Assembly: GCA_050953505.1 (NCBI GenBank)
Contig: JBMNMU010000001.1
Span: 620,001-684,000 of the forward strand
Direction: 5' to 3'
Source: JBMNMU01 sp050953505
GTDB taxonomy: Bacteria; Bacillota; Clostridia; Peptostreptococcales; Anaerovoracaceae
Length of the DNA stretch: 64,000 bases
In this document: positions 33,058 to 41,331 of the stretch, in pieces
How the letters are laid out: the number at the start of each line of letters is the position of its first letter
How positions within the stretch are numbered: position 1 is the first letter of the stretch
The notes under the pieces: generated by a model
The model's database searches: none
Seen by the model: only the letters and a program-made list of their open reading frames with translations
What the model was told of the DNA's origin: nothing
Translations under genes and position numbers: made by a program

Positions 33058-33875
33058 TACAGAGTAAAATCCTTGAAAATACAGAGCTTGTAAAGGAAAT
33101 ATATAGATTAGTGCTACAAGTAGAAGGCACAGATCATATAAAACCAGGTCAATTTGTCAATGTTTATTTAGATAATAAGAGCATGCTACTGCCAAGACCT
33201 ATCAGTATTTGCAGCTATAAAGACAGGGAAATGACCCTTGTTTATAAAATTGTAGGAAGGGGCACCCAGGAGCTTGCAGAATATCAGCCGGGCCAGTTAC
33301 TCCGAGTGAGCACCAGCCAAGGAAATGGTTTTCAGCTGGATCATTTATTCTCTACATTAGCGGAAAAACCTGAGCCCAAAGCCATTGCTCTTGTGGGGGG
33401 CGGTGTAGGAGTACCTCCTTTAATAAGCCTGGCAACAGCTTTGGGGAAAAAGCAAGGAGAGTCAGTAGATGCAAAAGTCATTGCCATACTGGGATTTCAG
33501 GAGGACCCTTTTTTAGTGTCAGAATTTCAGGCATTATGTGATGAGGTTTATGTTGCCACAGACAAAGGAACTTCGGGATTCCACGGCACTGTACTGGATT
33601 TGATGAAAGAGAAAAAGCTGAAGCTTGATTATTGTTTGGCTTGCGGGCCTAAACCTATGCTTAAGGCGTTATGGTCTTATTGTGACAAGGCAGCCGTTCC
33701 CCTTCAGGTTTCCATGGAAGAACGTATGGGATGTGGATATGGCGCGTGTGTAGGCTGCACCTGTAAAACAAAGGCAAATGCTGGCGAGGAAGGTGAACAG
33801 GTTAGTATAATCAATAAAAAGGTATGTACTGATGGGCCTGTATTTATGGGAAATGAGGTGGTATGGGATGAGTAA
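33042..33875 (+). CDS. pyrK: Dihydroorotate dehydrogenase electron-transfer subunit
   Basis: It passes electrons from dihydroorotate, via FAD and a 2Fe-2S cluster, to NAD. The 277-residue protein begins at a GTG (MSKKIIQSKILENTELVK). The FAD domain has LLPRPISICSYKD near residue 49, the NAD domain IALVGGGVGVPPLISLA near 115, and the cluster site MEERMGCGYGACVGCTCKTK near 226, with a last cysteine in NKKVCTDGPVF. It overlaps pyrF by 16 nt and pyrD by 8 nt; its partner PyrD follows at once, forming the class 1B enzyme. Confidence 0.97.
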   Translation: MSKKIIQSKILENTELVKEIYRLVLQVEGTDHIKPGQFVNVYLDNKSMLLPRPISICSYKDREMTLVYKIVGRGTQELAEYQPGQLLRVSTSQGNGFQLDHLFSTLAEKPEPKAIALVGGGVGVPPLISLATALGKKQGESVDAKVIAILGFQEDPFLVSEFQALCDEVYVATDKGTSGFHGTVLDLMKEKKLKLDYCLACGPKPMLKALWSYCDKAAVPLQVSMEERMGCGYGACVGCTCKTKANAGEEGEQVSIINKKVCTDGPVFMGNEVVWDE

Positions 33876-34785
33876 TAATATTGACTTAAGGGTGAATTTG
33901 GCTGGTATGTCTATGAAAAACCCTGTGACAACTGCTTCAGGAACCTTTTCTGCTAAAGAATGTAGTGAATTTTACCAGTTGGATCAGCTGGGGGCCATGA
34001 TTACAAAGGGTGTAGCCAGTAAACCCTGGGATGGAAACCCTACACCAAGAATTGCAGAGACTTATGGTGGTATGCTAAATGCAGTAGGCTTGCAAAATCC
34101 CGGTGTAGACGCTTTTATTGAAGAGGAACTGCCTTATTTAAAGACCTTCAATACTAGGATTATTGTAAATGTTGTTGGGAGAACCAAAGAGGAATACTGT
34201 GAGGTCGTAGAAAAGCTTAGTGATACAGAAATAGATATGATGGAAGTAAACATATCCTGTCCTAATATTAAAAAAGGTGGTATTGGCTTTGGAACAGATC
34301 CGATAATGGCTGCTGAAATTACACGAGCGCTAAAAAGGATCAGTAAGAAGCCTCTCATTATAAAGTTGACACCTAATGTTACAGATATTACAGAGATTGC
34401 TAAGGCTGTGGAGTCTGAGGGAGCTGATGCCATTTCCCTTATCAACACCTTATTAGGGATGAGAATCGATATCCATAGGGGAAGGCCTGTATTAAAAAAT
34501 AATATGGGAGGATTATCAGGACCTGCAATTAAACCAGTGGCCCTGCGAATGGTTTATCAGGTTGCTAGAAGTGTGAAGCTTCCCATTATCGGTCTTGGAG
34601 GTATTTTGACAGGGGAGGATGCAGTAGAGTTTATCATGGCAGGCGCATCCGCCGTTTCTGTAGGGACAGGTGCCTTGATTAAACCCACAACCCCTGTAGA
34701 TGTGATACAAGAGCTTAAGGAATTTATGCAGAAATACGGATACAAAAATATTAACGAAATTAGAGACGCTTTTCAGCCTTGGTGA
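33868..34785 (+). CDS. pyrD: Dihydroorotate dehydrogenase, class 1B catalytic subunit
   Basis: It oxidises dihydroorotate to orotate at FMN and hands electrons to PyrK. It has 305 residues. LAGMSMKNPVTTASGTFS starts the barrel, NAVGLQNPGVDAFI lies near 68, and MEVNISCPNIKKGG near 125 carries the catalytic cysteine of class 1B. LIIKLTPNVTDITEIAKAV and GLGGILTGEDAVEFIMAGA bind FMN phosphate. A longer frame from 33832 is open, but GAGGTGG precedes ATG 33868 (MSNNIDLRVNL) and the pyrK stop overlaps it by 8 nt, the expected coupling. Confidence 0.97.
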   Translation: MSNNIDLRVNLAGMSMKNPVTTASGTFSAKECSEFYQLDQLGAMITKGVASKPWDGNPTPRIAETYGGMLNAVGLQNPGVDAFIEEELPYLKTFNTRIIVNVVGRTKEEYCEVVEKLSDTEIDMMEVNISCPNIKKGGIGFGTDPIMAAEITRALKRISKKPLIIKLTPNVTDITEIAKAVESEGADAISLINTLLGMRIDIHRGRPVLKNNMGGLSGPAIKPVALRMVYQVARSVKLPIIGLGGILTGEDAVEFIMAGASAVSVGTGALIKPTTPVDVIQELKEFMQKYGYKNINEIRDAFQPW

Positions 34786-34822
34786 GATATTAGATAGGAA
34801 CAAAGAAAAAGGGATGGAATAT

Positions 34823-35509
34823 ATGAATAAGAAAAAAGAATTTATAGAATTTATGATGGATGCAGGAGTGTTGACCTTTGGAGATTTTGTTACAAAAAGT
34901 GGAAGAAACACGCCTTATTTTGTGAACACTGGAAATTATAAGACGGGTAAGCAGATTGCAACCTTAGGTAGATTTTATGCTGATTGTATTGTTGAAAATA
35001 TGAAAAGTGGAGCCATTACTCAGGATATCGCTGCTCTTTTCGGTCCTGCTTACAAAGGCATTCCTATAGCGGTATCCACTACCATAGCACTTTCTGAGGA
35101 ATTTGGGGAAAATATTCACTATTGTTTTAACAGAAAAGAAGCGAAGGATCATGGAGAAGGCGGCACCATGGTAGGATATATGCCAGCAGACGGGGACTCC
35201 ATTCTTATTGTAGAAGATGTAATAACAGCAGGAACTGCTATTAGAGAATGTTTTCCTGTTTTAAAGGCAGCTGCAGATGTTAATATCCAGGGATTGATTA
35301 TTTCGGTAGATCGAATGGAAAAAGGGTCAGGGGAGAAGACTGCAATACAGGAAATCTATGAGGAATTTGGTATTAAAACCTTTCCAATCATTACGGTAAG
35401 GGATATTTTAGACTATATTACGGAAAAAGAACAAGAAGGCCATTCCATTATAAATAGTGATGTGAAAGCTAAAATGGAGAAATATTTGGACACATACTGC
35501 ATTAAATAG
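34823..35509 (+). CDS. pyrE: Orotate phosphoribosyltransferase
   Basis: It converts orotate and PRPP to OMP. It has about 228 residues. The PRPP-binding motif is SILIVEDVITAGTAIREC near residue 130, preceded by AALFGPAYKGIPIAVST near 72 and by FNRKEAKDHGEGGTMVG, the flexible catalytic loop. ATG 34823 (MNKKKEFIEFM) is preferred over ATG 34814, since AAAAAGGG lies about 9 nt before the former and abuts the latter. It is the last pyr gene; no carA, carB or pyrG is seen, so carbamoyl phosphate must be made by genes elsewhere. Confidence 0.97.
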   Translation: MNKKKEFIEFMMDAGVLTFGDFVTKSGRNTPYFVNTGNYKTGKQIATLGRFYADCIVENMKSGAITQDIAALFGPAYKGIPIAVSTTIALSEEFGENIHYCFNRKEAKDHGEGGTMVGYMPADGDSILIVEDVITAGTAIRECFPVLKAAADVNIQGLIISVDRMEKGSGEKTAIQEIYEEFGIKTFPIITVRDILDYITEKEQEGHSIINSDVKAKMEKYLDTYCIK

Positions 35510-35569
35510 GATAAGAAACCTCTATCTGGATAAGATAAATAAAAGAAATATTTTACCAGGAGAGTACTT

Positions 35570-36985
35570 ATGGAGAACAACCGATTTGATGAATATGTAC
35601 AACATTTTCATGAAACCTTTCCACTTGGGGAAAGCTTTGATATTGCCGAGAGAAAGCTTGTTATTGGTGAAAAAAAGGCTCATTTCTATTTTATAGAAGG
35701 CTTTATGAAAAGTGAAATCATGGAGCGGGTGATGGCTACCCTTCTTAAGGTTACTAAGAAGGAAATGGAAAGCTGCAAGGATGCACAGGATTTCATAAGC
35801 AGCGAAATGCCTTATGCCCAAGTAAAGGCGGAAAACGACAAGGATAATATGACCAAGTCAGTCTTATCAGGTATGACAGTAGTTTTCATTGAAGGCTTCC
35901 AGGAAGCATTAGTAATGGATTTACGTACTTACCCTGTGCGAGGTGTAGATGAGCCAGAAAAGGAAAAGTCTTTACGGGGCCCAAAGGATGGGTTAGTTGA
36001 AACATTATTATTTAATACAAACCTAATAAGGCGTAGAATCAGAGATCCCAGGCTGGTATTTGAGCTGAAAAGTGTAGGTACCACCTCTAAGACAGATGTA
36101 TGTGTGGTTTACATGAAGGGTGTGGCTGATGAAAAGTTACTGGCGAAAATAAAAGGAAAAATAGACGATATCCAAACAGACACGTTAACAGTGGGAGATC
36201 AAAGCTTAGTTGAATCCATTGGAAAATCACAGTGGTTAAACCCTCTCCCAAAGGTAAGATATACACAAAGGCCAGATGTTGTTGCGGCACACCTTACAGA
36301 GGGAAAAATCGTAGTAATCATTGACAACAGTCCTACGGCCATCATGATACCCACATCTATTTTTGATTTTATTCAGGATACAGATGATTATTATTTTCCT
36401 ATTATTACAGGAAATTATCTCAGGGCTTTAAGAGTTATTAATATGTTTGCAGTTCTGCTTTTAACACCAGTTTATTTACTCATCGCCGAGGGTCATATCC
36501 CTGTCCCTGTTTTGGAATTCTTCCTTCCCGATGAGGTTTATGCTATACCTCTCTTCTGGCAATTTATATTACTTGAGATTGCTGTAGACGGGCTAAAGCT
36601 AGCCTCTTTAAGTACTCCCAGCTCCTTGGGTATGTCCCTGTCAGTAATAGGAGCTTTAATTTTAGGAGAATTTGCGGTAGAATCCGGGTGGTTTATACCC
36701 CAGACCATTTTGTGTATGGCAGCATTGGCCTTGGCGGCCTTCACCCAACCTAGTATAGAGCTGGGCTTTGCAATAAAATTTATGCGTATACTTCTTCTTA
36801 TTGGAATTATTATTCTGGGTATTCCAGGAGCCATCATCGCAATGGGGATTAATGTTTTGGTCTTGGCCACCACAAAGAGTTTGGCAGGCACTTCCTACCT
36901 TTATCCCTTGATTCCTTTCCGCTGGGCTCCTTTAAAACAATTACTGTTTAGGACAAGAAAGCCGAAATCTGAAAAAAGAGAATAA
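35570..36985 (+). CDS. Spore germination protein, GerA family (SpoVAF-like)
   Basis: The 471-residue protein has an N-terminal soluble domain (1-280) and four to five membrane spans (about 290-450: VINMFAVLLLTPVYLLIAEG, PLFWQFILLEIAVDGL, MSLSVIGALILGEFAV, ILLLIGIIILGIPGAII). The blocks VMDLRTYPVRGVDEPEKEK, FNTNLIRRRIRDPRL and IPTSIFDFIQDTDDYYFP place it in the GerA family nearest SpoVAF. In Bacillus SpoVAF works with the SpoVA channel for dipicolinate. Here no other spoVA gene is near; it follows pyrE by 60 bp with its own AGGAGAG site. A terminator at 37011-37045 follows. Confidence 0.88.
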   Translation: MENNRFDEYVQHFHETFPLGESFDIAERKLVIGEKKAHFYFIEGFMKSEIMERVMATLLKVTKKEMESCKDAQDFISSEMPYAQVKAENDKDNMTKSVLSGMTVVFIEGFQEALVMDLRTYPVRGVDEPEKEKSLRGPKDGLVETLLFNTNLIRRRIRDPRLVFELKSVGTTSKTDVCVVYMKGVADEKLLAKIKGKIDDIQTDTLTVGDQSLVESIGKSQWLNPLPKVRYTQRPDVVAAHLTEGKIVVIIDNSPTAIMIPTSIFDFIQDTDDYYFPIITGNYLRALRVINMFAVLLLTPVYLLIAEGHIPVPVLEFFLPDEVYAIPLFWQFILLEIAVDGLKLASLSTPSSLGMSLSVIGALILGEFAVESGWFIPQTILCMAALALAAFTQPSIELGFAIKFMRILLLIGIIILGIPGAIIAMGINVLVLATTKSLAGTSYLYPLIPFRWAPLKQLLFRTRKPKSEKRE

Positions 36986-37010
36986 AGAGGGAGATTTAAT
37001 GTCAATGTTA

Positions 37011-37045
37011 GATACCCGCCTCACCTTGTAAAGGAGGCGGGTATC
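37011..37045. terminator. Bidirectional terminator between spoVAF-like and gerQ-like genes
   Basis: GATACCCGCCT (37011-37021) and AGGCGGGTATC (37035-37045) form an 11-bp stem, extended inwards by CACCTT/AAGG. It lies between two convergent stop codons. The T-tract is modest on both sides. Confidence 0.7.
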
Positions 37046-37058
37046 ATATTTGCCATAT

Positions 37059-37472
37059 TCAATCAGGATTTATTGAAGGGAGTATTTTGACAAATTTGAT
37101 TGTATAGAAGTCGCAAGCTAAAATAGTATTGGCAATAGGATCTTCCAGTAAAATGTAATTAAAACCCACACCTTGAAGTATGCCATAAACGATGACCCTG
37201 TTAGTCGTTCCAATTAAAAATTCAACTTCTACATATTCCCCGATTTGTGATCTTAAGTATTCATTTAAGTACTGAAAGTTAGGATTGCCTGATGCCGGAT
37301 TATTTGGTTGGGGATTATTCGGCATTGATGGATTTGTTGGAGGAGGAGTAGGGTTTTCAGGTGCACCTGGTATAGGGATTGTGGGTATTTGTGCGGTTTG
37401 TGGTTGTAGGTTTTGCAGTTGGTTTTCCTGCATTCGTTGTTCTCTTGATTTAATTAGATTACAGTCAAACAT
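37059..37472 (-). CDS. GerQ-like spore coat protein
   Basis: The 137-residue protein has a proline/asparagine/glutamine-rich first half (QENQLQNLQPQTAQIPTIP, then repeated PNNPQPNNP) and a compact C-terminal domain from residue 68 (YLNEYLRSQIGEYVEVEFLI, then GVGFNYILLEDPIANTILA). That is the plan of GerQ: a low-complexity Q-rich arm that is cross-linked in the coat, and a small beta-rich domain ending in ..YTIKFVKI. GerQ holds the cortex hydrolase CwlJ in the coat. A CwlJ-like gene lies directly upstream on the same strand, as in Bacillus cwlJ-gerQ, which supports the call. AAAGGAAAG precedes the ATG. Confidence 0.72.
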   Translation of the reverse strand: MFDCNLIKSREQRMQENQLQNLQPQTAQIPTIPIPGAPENPTPPPTNPSMPNNPQPNNPASGNPNFQYLNEYLRSQIGEYVEVEFLIGTTNRVIVYGILQGVGFNYILLEDPIANTILACDFYTIKFVKILPSINPD

Positions 37473-37612
37473 AAGCGTTCTTTCCTTTCTGACCTGGATT
37501 TGTCAAGCATGATCATAAGGGCATGATAGGGGACGATCATAGGAGACGGTTATTGTCGATCAATAACTATCAGAGGCGGATTTTTGCTTGAAATTCTAAA
37601 TCTTATTGCTAG

Positions 37613-38065
37613 TTAAGTACTTGGGTAATATTGGGTTGGAATATAAAAACAGTGCTCCCCAATACGATTATGAATAACGCCCACGTTTGTCGGGAAGTAT
37701 GGAGCACATTGGGGACTGTAGGGATTGTAAAAGAACAAGGCGTTATCTATTCCTTGTAATCTGCCACCTGCCATGGCCCAGTCCACGATTTCATAATGAA
37801 TGTCAGTAGGATTCATATTAAAAACATTTTGCGGGTTATATACTCCGCCAACAGTTGTTTGCATGCAAACAAATTGGCGTTCTTGCTCCAAAATATTTCT
37901 GACGTTTCCTCCCTCGCTGACTCTTGCAAACTCGCCATAGGGTACAGTAGCCCGATTCATAATTACCGTTGCAACGGCTCTCATTCCATCCTCACCCTCC
38001 CCGCCAGCCTCACATTGTATGAGCCGTGCGAAGAGTTCTCTGGTGTCAAATTGACTAAAAGGCAT
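37613..38065 (-). CDS. cwlJ: Spore cortex-lytic hydrolase, CwlJ/SleB type
   Basis: This 150-residue protein consists only of the Hydrolase_2 catalytic domain: LFARLIQCEAGGEGEDGMRAV near residue 12 (catalytic glutamate in CEAGGE), ATVIMNRATVPYGEFA, then QERQFVCMQ and ALFFYNPYSPQCAPYF near 110. It has no signal peptide or PG-binding repeats, which fits CwlJ (made in the mother cell) rather than the exported SleB. GAGGTGATT precedes the ATG. The gerQ-like gene follows 140 bp downstream in the same direction. CwlJ degrades spore cortex during germination. Confidence 0.87.
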   Translation of the reverse strand: MPFSQFDTRELFARLIQCEAGGEGEDGMRAVATVIMNRATVPYGEFARVSEGGNVRNILEQERQFVCMQTTVGGVYNPQNVFNMNPTDIHYEIVDWAMAGGRLQGIDNALFFYNPYSPQCAPYFPTNVGVIHNRIGEHCFYIPTQYYPST

Positions 38066-38168
38066 AAAATCACCTCAGATTTTAAGTTTATTTTAGTATA
38101 TGCATATCTTAGGTAATGTGATAACTGATGATCATTAGAGACTGTTCTTTTTTAAAACCACTTAAAAA

Positions 38169-38209
38169 ACCCCATCTTATAGCAGCGGTGGTAGCTGTTT
38201 AGGTGGGGT
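38169..38209. terminator. CCCCATCT hairpin, copy 1
   Basis: ACCCCATCT (38169-38177) pairs with AGGTGGGGT (38201-38209), with AGCAGC/GCTGTT inside. On the minus strand a TTTTTTAAG tract follows. The same hairpin recurs at 40670 and 42301. Here it lies between the divergent cwlJ and agrB fragment. Confidence 0.75.
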
Positions 38210-38315
38210 CTTTGTTGTGCGCCCATTACCTGTTGTCCTTAAAAAAGGACCGGTTGTCCTCGAACGGTTTCTTTTACACCTCAAAAGTGATATTAAAATA
38301 TATAGGAGGTGTGCT

Positions 38316-38600
38316 ATGTCTGTAACAAAAGCTATAAGCAACAGTCTTTATAACTACCTAGATAAAAACGGTTTGGTAACTGATTCAGACCGCATTAAAT
38401 ACAGCCTTGACTACATTTGCGCAAGTGTTACCAAAATCGCCGCCGTATTAATTGTCGGAGCTGTAACGGGAACTTTACTAGAAGTCACAACATCCATGCT
38501 GGTCTTTGGCTTATTAAGGCAGTATAGTGGCGGTGCACATATGGGAAATGAACAAAGCTGTTTATTCGTCATGCTGAGGGTGATATCATTAATCAAGTAA
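38316..38600 (+). pseudogene. AgrB-like peptide-processing protease, C-terminally truncated
   Basis: The 94-residue frame starts MSVTKAISNSLYNYLDKNG with AGGAGG 7 nt before the ATG. It ends soon after the AgrB active-site block LRQYSGGAHMGNEQSCLF, which has the catalytic histidine and a cysteine seven residues on. Normal AgrB proteins have about 200 residues and several more membrane spans; after CLF the reading turns into unrelated codons and stops. The remainder seems replaced by the tail of another gene (next entry). No agrD-like peptide gene, agrC or agrA is seen. Loss by deletion is the simplest reading. Confidence 0.8.
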
Positions 38601-39084
38601 TTTATGATAAAGAAAATGGTACAATGACAATAGATGGCAATACAATTGATATTTCCGCAGAAATGCAAAATGCAGAAGATGATTCGGCAAACACCCCACA
38701 GGCTGTGCCAGTATGGGCATATAGGGCAACCCCGTGGGGAGGTACAATAGCATCAGATTATCACCTTGATGTAAGGGAAGGATACAAAACTGTAAAGTAC
38801 GGGTCCTATATTCAAAGCCTGGCCATTGGAGTTATAGTGGAGGCAATCGCGAGGGCTTTAGGCGGGTATCCCTTAGTGGGTTCGGCAGCTACTGCTGGCA
38901 TTGATCAGATGGCATCCAGTGCGAAAGCCATGTCGAGTCCATATTCAAAGACGGCAAATGTTATGAAACAGTGAGATGTATTCCTGGAGACCCTGAAGTA
39001 AAATATCGACATATTGTATTCTACTATGATGATTATGATGGTACATATCTATTTACGAAAGACTTTTACTCTAGGTTTGTATAG
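38555..39084 (+). pseudogene. Fragment of an unrecognised gene with a frameshift
   Basis: A second frame begins inside the end of agrB, without a start codon, and reads IRHAEGDIINQVIYDKENG, then through an ATG at 38624, VWAYRATPWGGTIASDYHLD and a hydrophobic part (SLAIGVIVEAIARALGGYPL) to a stop at 38974. From about 38935 the -1 frame continues sensibly (FKDGKCYETVRCIPGDPEVK, then HIVFYYDDYDGTYLF) to TAG 39082-39084. One frameshift therefore splits a plausible protein of about 175 residues whose N terminus is lost. I do not recognise the family. ATG 38624 to 38974 could still yield 116 residues. Confidence 0.6.
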
Positions 39085-39130
39085 CTATATAAGCGGTGTC
39101 AAAACCCTAATGAAATATAAATAAAAAAGA

Positions 39131-39170
39131 GATAGCCAATCCGTATTATAATTAGTTCGGATTGGTTATC
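39131..39170 (-). terminator. Strong hairpin after the frameshifted fragment
   Basis: GATAGCCAATCCG and CGGATTGGTTATC are 13-bp arms (one G-U). On the minus strand TCTTTTTTAT follows, so it is a better terminator leftward than rightward, although nearby frames run rightward. Confidence 0.65.
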
Positions 39171-39255
39171 CCAAATAAAATATCTATAGTTTTTAGACAG
39201 GAGGAAATATAATCTTGCAGCCTTCGAAATAGGAAAGCCCTGATTATATCTTTTT

Positions 39256-39972
39256 ATGGATACCAAACATATGAAGCGGAAATTAATCCGCATATTGCTG
39301 GTAAATAATTTTATAGGTCGTTTCTTTATACTGTTTATGGCTAAGGCAAACCCCGAAGAGAACCTTTTTTGCATTTATACACTTTTGTGGGCATTTATGG
39401 TTTATATTTGGTGGAGAGATACTAAATATTCTGCGAAAAAATACGATTTAAATCCTGAGCTCTTAAGCTATTCAAAAAAGACATCCAAATTTCAAACAAA
39501 GAGTTTTCTTATAGCAGGAGCCATGATTGGTCTTTCTATCTTGATATATCGCCTCCTCTTTGGCATATTTAAATTGGAATATATGCTCAACGCCCACATG
39601 GATCAGTTTGGGAATTTTGGATTCATGTCATTTTTTGCTCAAATTATTTATTTTGCAATAGAAATTATTGCCATATCCATCGTTGCTTCCCAGGCTCATG
39701 ACTTAGCGCCTAAAGAGAGATGGTTTATCCCCTATGGTGGGGTTGTCCTGGCCGTTACATGGGGGGGCAGCCGCTTTTTCACAGGAAGCGGCTTGGCCGG
39801 CAGTATTTTTATGGATTTTACTTGGCAGCTCTCCAGCCTTTTTTCTTCGTACTCTCTTAGAATCGGCTTTTATTACATTACAATCAGCCTGCTAATCGGT
39901 ATCCTTCCTGCTCTTTTTAGAGGGGATAACAGCCGCATCTTTCCAGTCGCTGTTTTGTTGTATCTTCTTTAG
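39256..39972 (+). CDS. Polytopic membrane protein of unknown function
   Basis: The 238-residue frame has about six hydrophobic spans: NFIGRFFILFMAKA, YTLLWAFMVYIWW, FLIAGAMIGLSILIYRLLFG, FFAQIIYFAIEIIAISIVA, PYGGVVLAVTWGGSRF and YYITISLLIGILPALF. Charged loops lie between, and the sequence reads as real protein. I do not recognise a family; a distant CPBP-type resemblance is possible but the EExxxR motif is missing. No ribosome binding site precedes ATG 39256 or ATG 39271. A good AGGAGG lies 55 bp upstream in front of a TTG frame that stops after five codons, so the N terminus may be damaged. It lies in the decaying accessory region. Confidence 0.55.
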   Translation: MDTKHMKRKLIRILLVNNFIGRFFILFMAKANPEENLFCIYTLLWAFMVYIWWRDTKYSAKKYDLNPELLSYSKKTSKFQTKSFLIAGAMIGLSILIYRLLFGIFKLEYMLNAHMDQFGNFGFMSFFAQIIYFAIEIIAISIVASQAHDLAPKERWFIPYGGVVLAVTWGGSRFFTGSGLAGSIFMDFTWQLSSLFSSYSLRIGFYYITISLLIGILPALFRGDNSRIFPVAVLLYLL

Positions 39973-40489
39973 GATCAATTATGCAGGTGCCCGCAAAGGT
40001 AAAAGATCATCTAAAGGAACAAGAATTAATAGTATGAGCTTAGACCTTTAAAATATCGACACTTGCCTTGATTCATGCCGTTAACTGATATACTATAATT
40101 TCGACAATGTTTTCAATAAATCATTATCCTCGTTTATTTCTATACCTTAAATAAAAATATAATTACATAAGGTAGTGGCCCGTTCTTGCCATATTAAATA
40201 CCTTCTAGCTGCAATATTAGTATGATCAATCCTAGTTTAGACTGAATTAATATAAACGGTAATATTTCGCCGTTCAGCCGCGCTTTTAATCGAGCAGACT
40301 TTCTGAACTCATCCATTATATATGCCTGCATTCTACTCGCCTCAATATAGCTCTATTATTAACATAATTATAGGGGATATATTAAAATAAAAAAGTCCTA
40401 TGTGATAACAGGTGATTATTGAGGACAACAGGTAATTAATAATGTACACGGCTCCGCAATGTTAAGAATCCTTATCCTTTCTAGGGAAG

Positions 40490-40573
40490 AAGGAGAGCCT
40501 GATACTTTATGAAGCAGTTGGAATAGGAAAGACGCATCTTTTAATGACTTTTGGAGTCAAAACAATTAATTAA
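40490..40573 (+). pseudogene. Remnant of an IS21-type istB ATPase gene
   Basis: A short frame reads KESLILYEAVGIGKTHLLMT and then FGVKTIN before a stop. This matches the Walker A region of IstB helper ATPases (..NLILLGPPGTGKTHLAIALG..). The frame has no start and no other istB or istA sequence is visible around it, so it is a relic of an insertion sequence. Confidence 0.6.
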
Positions 40574-40669
40574 GACAAGAAAACTATCATATTTTACCCA
40601 TTCTAATTTTACACTAAGAACTCAACTTTCCTAACTAAAAAGTATGCACCATCAAAAACAAATAAAAAA

Positions 40670-40707
40670 CCCCATCTATAGCGGCAAGGGGAGCCGTTTA
40701 GGTGGGG
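40670..40707 (-). terminator. CCCCATCT hairpin, copy 2
   Basis: CCCCATCTATAGCGGC...GCCGTTTAGGTGGGG. On the minus strand it is followed by TTTTTTATTTG, and it lies about 50 bp after the stop of the PH-domain gene, so it can serve as that gene's terminator. Confidence 0.75.
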
Positions 40708-40760
40708 ATATTGTTCACCTTATAAGCTAATAACTATGGGATGTACCCAAGTTAGAAGAA

Positions 40761-41126
40761 TTAAAGTAATGCCTCGGCAATTAACCTGTCAAACCTTCTC
40801 ACATCGATGCCTTTTTTCAAATTGATTTTAATATGACCTGCTCTTGTCCATAGCTCTACTTCAGCATTAAAATCTATGGTCCCTGCATTTTCTGTAGACC
40901 ACATATTGATTGATGAATATGGTAATGAGTAGATTTCTACCTTTTTTCCAGTGATTCCCTGTGCATCTCTGACTATCAGTCTCTTGTTTGTAAATATAGC
41001 ACTATCTCTTATAGTTTTGTAGGCTGCTATTGCTTCTTCTCCTTGCACAAGTAAGTTTGTCACATCATTAGGGATTGGGCATTCTGATACAAAGGTCCAT
41101 ATTAATTTTCCTGATATTTCTGCCAT
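40761..41126 (-). CDS. Bacterial PH-domain protein (bPH_1)
   Basis: This 121-residue protein is built entirely of one bacterial pleckstrin-homology-like domain. Key blocks are VTNLLVQGEEAIAAYKTIRD, SAIFTNKRLIVRDAQGITGK near residue 42, VEIYSLPYSSINMWSTE near 63, and a C-terminal helix (GIDVRRFDRLIAEALL). The family is widespread in Firmicutes; its ligand is unknown and it has no membrane span or signal peptide. AGGAGG lies 7 nt before the ATG. It is transcribed away from the nuclease gene at 41408 and ends at a CCCCATCT hairpin. Confidence 0.88.
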   Translation of the reverse strand: MAEISGKLIWTFVSECPIPNDVTNLLVQGEEAIAAYKTIRDSAIFTNKRLIVRDAQGITGKKVEIYSLPYSSINMWSTENAGTIDFNAEVELWTRAGHIKINLKKGIDVRRFDRLIAEALL

Positions 41127-41331
41127 TTTAGTCCTCCTTCGTTATAAAAAATAAAACTTGAATATATTCTGCCTGATCTGGGCGAGTGACGCCAGAGTGT
41201 CTTTCTATTAATTATTATAACTCATGGGCAACTTTGAATACCATCCATGGATAAAATAAAGATTATTTAAATAACATTTAACTAATTTGACAGTCTTTAA
41301 GAAGACCGGTTCTGGGGGATAATGCTAAATT

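Larger units (their letters stand above)
39973..40760. other. Gene-poor accessory stretch
   Basis: About 790 bp with no full gene. It holds an istB scrap (40490-40573), a CCCCATCT hairpin (40670) and AGGACAACAGGTAAT at 40422-40436, the exact inverse of 38225-38239. A possible 45-codon minus-strand frame runs from ATG 40331 to 40194 (MQAYIMDEFRKSARL, with a hydrophobic C-terminal part), with GAGGCG 6 nt upstream. That frame is weak evidence for a gene. The rest is AT-rich and shows nothing I can name. Confidence 0.5.

Noticed and set aside
40194..40331. 45-codon minus-strand ORF (MQAYIMDEFRK...)
   Set aside because: It has a fair ribosome binding site and a hydrophobic C-terminal part, but no family and no context; kept only as a remark in the intergenic entry.
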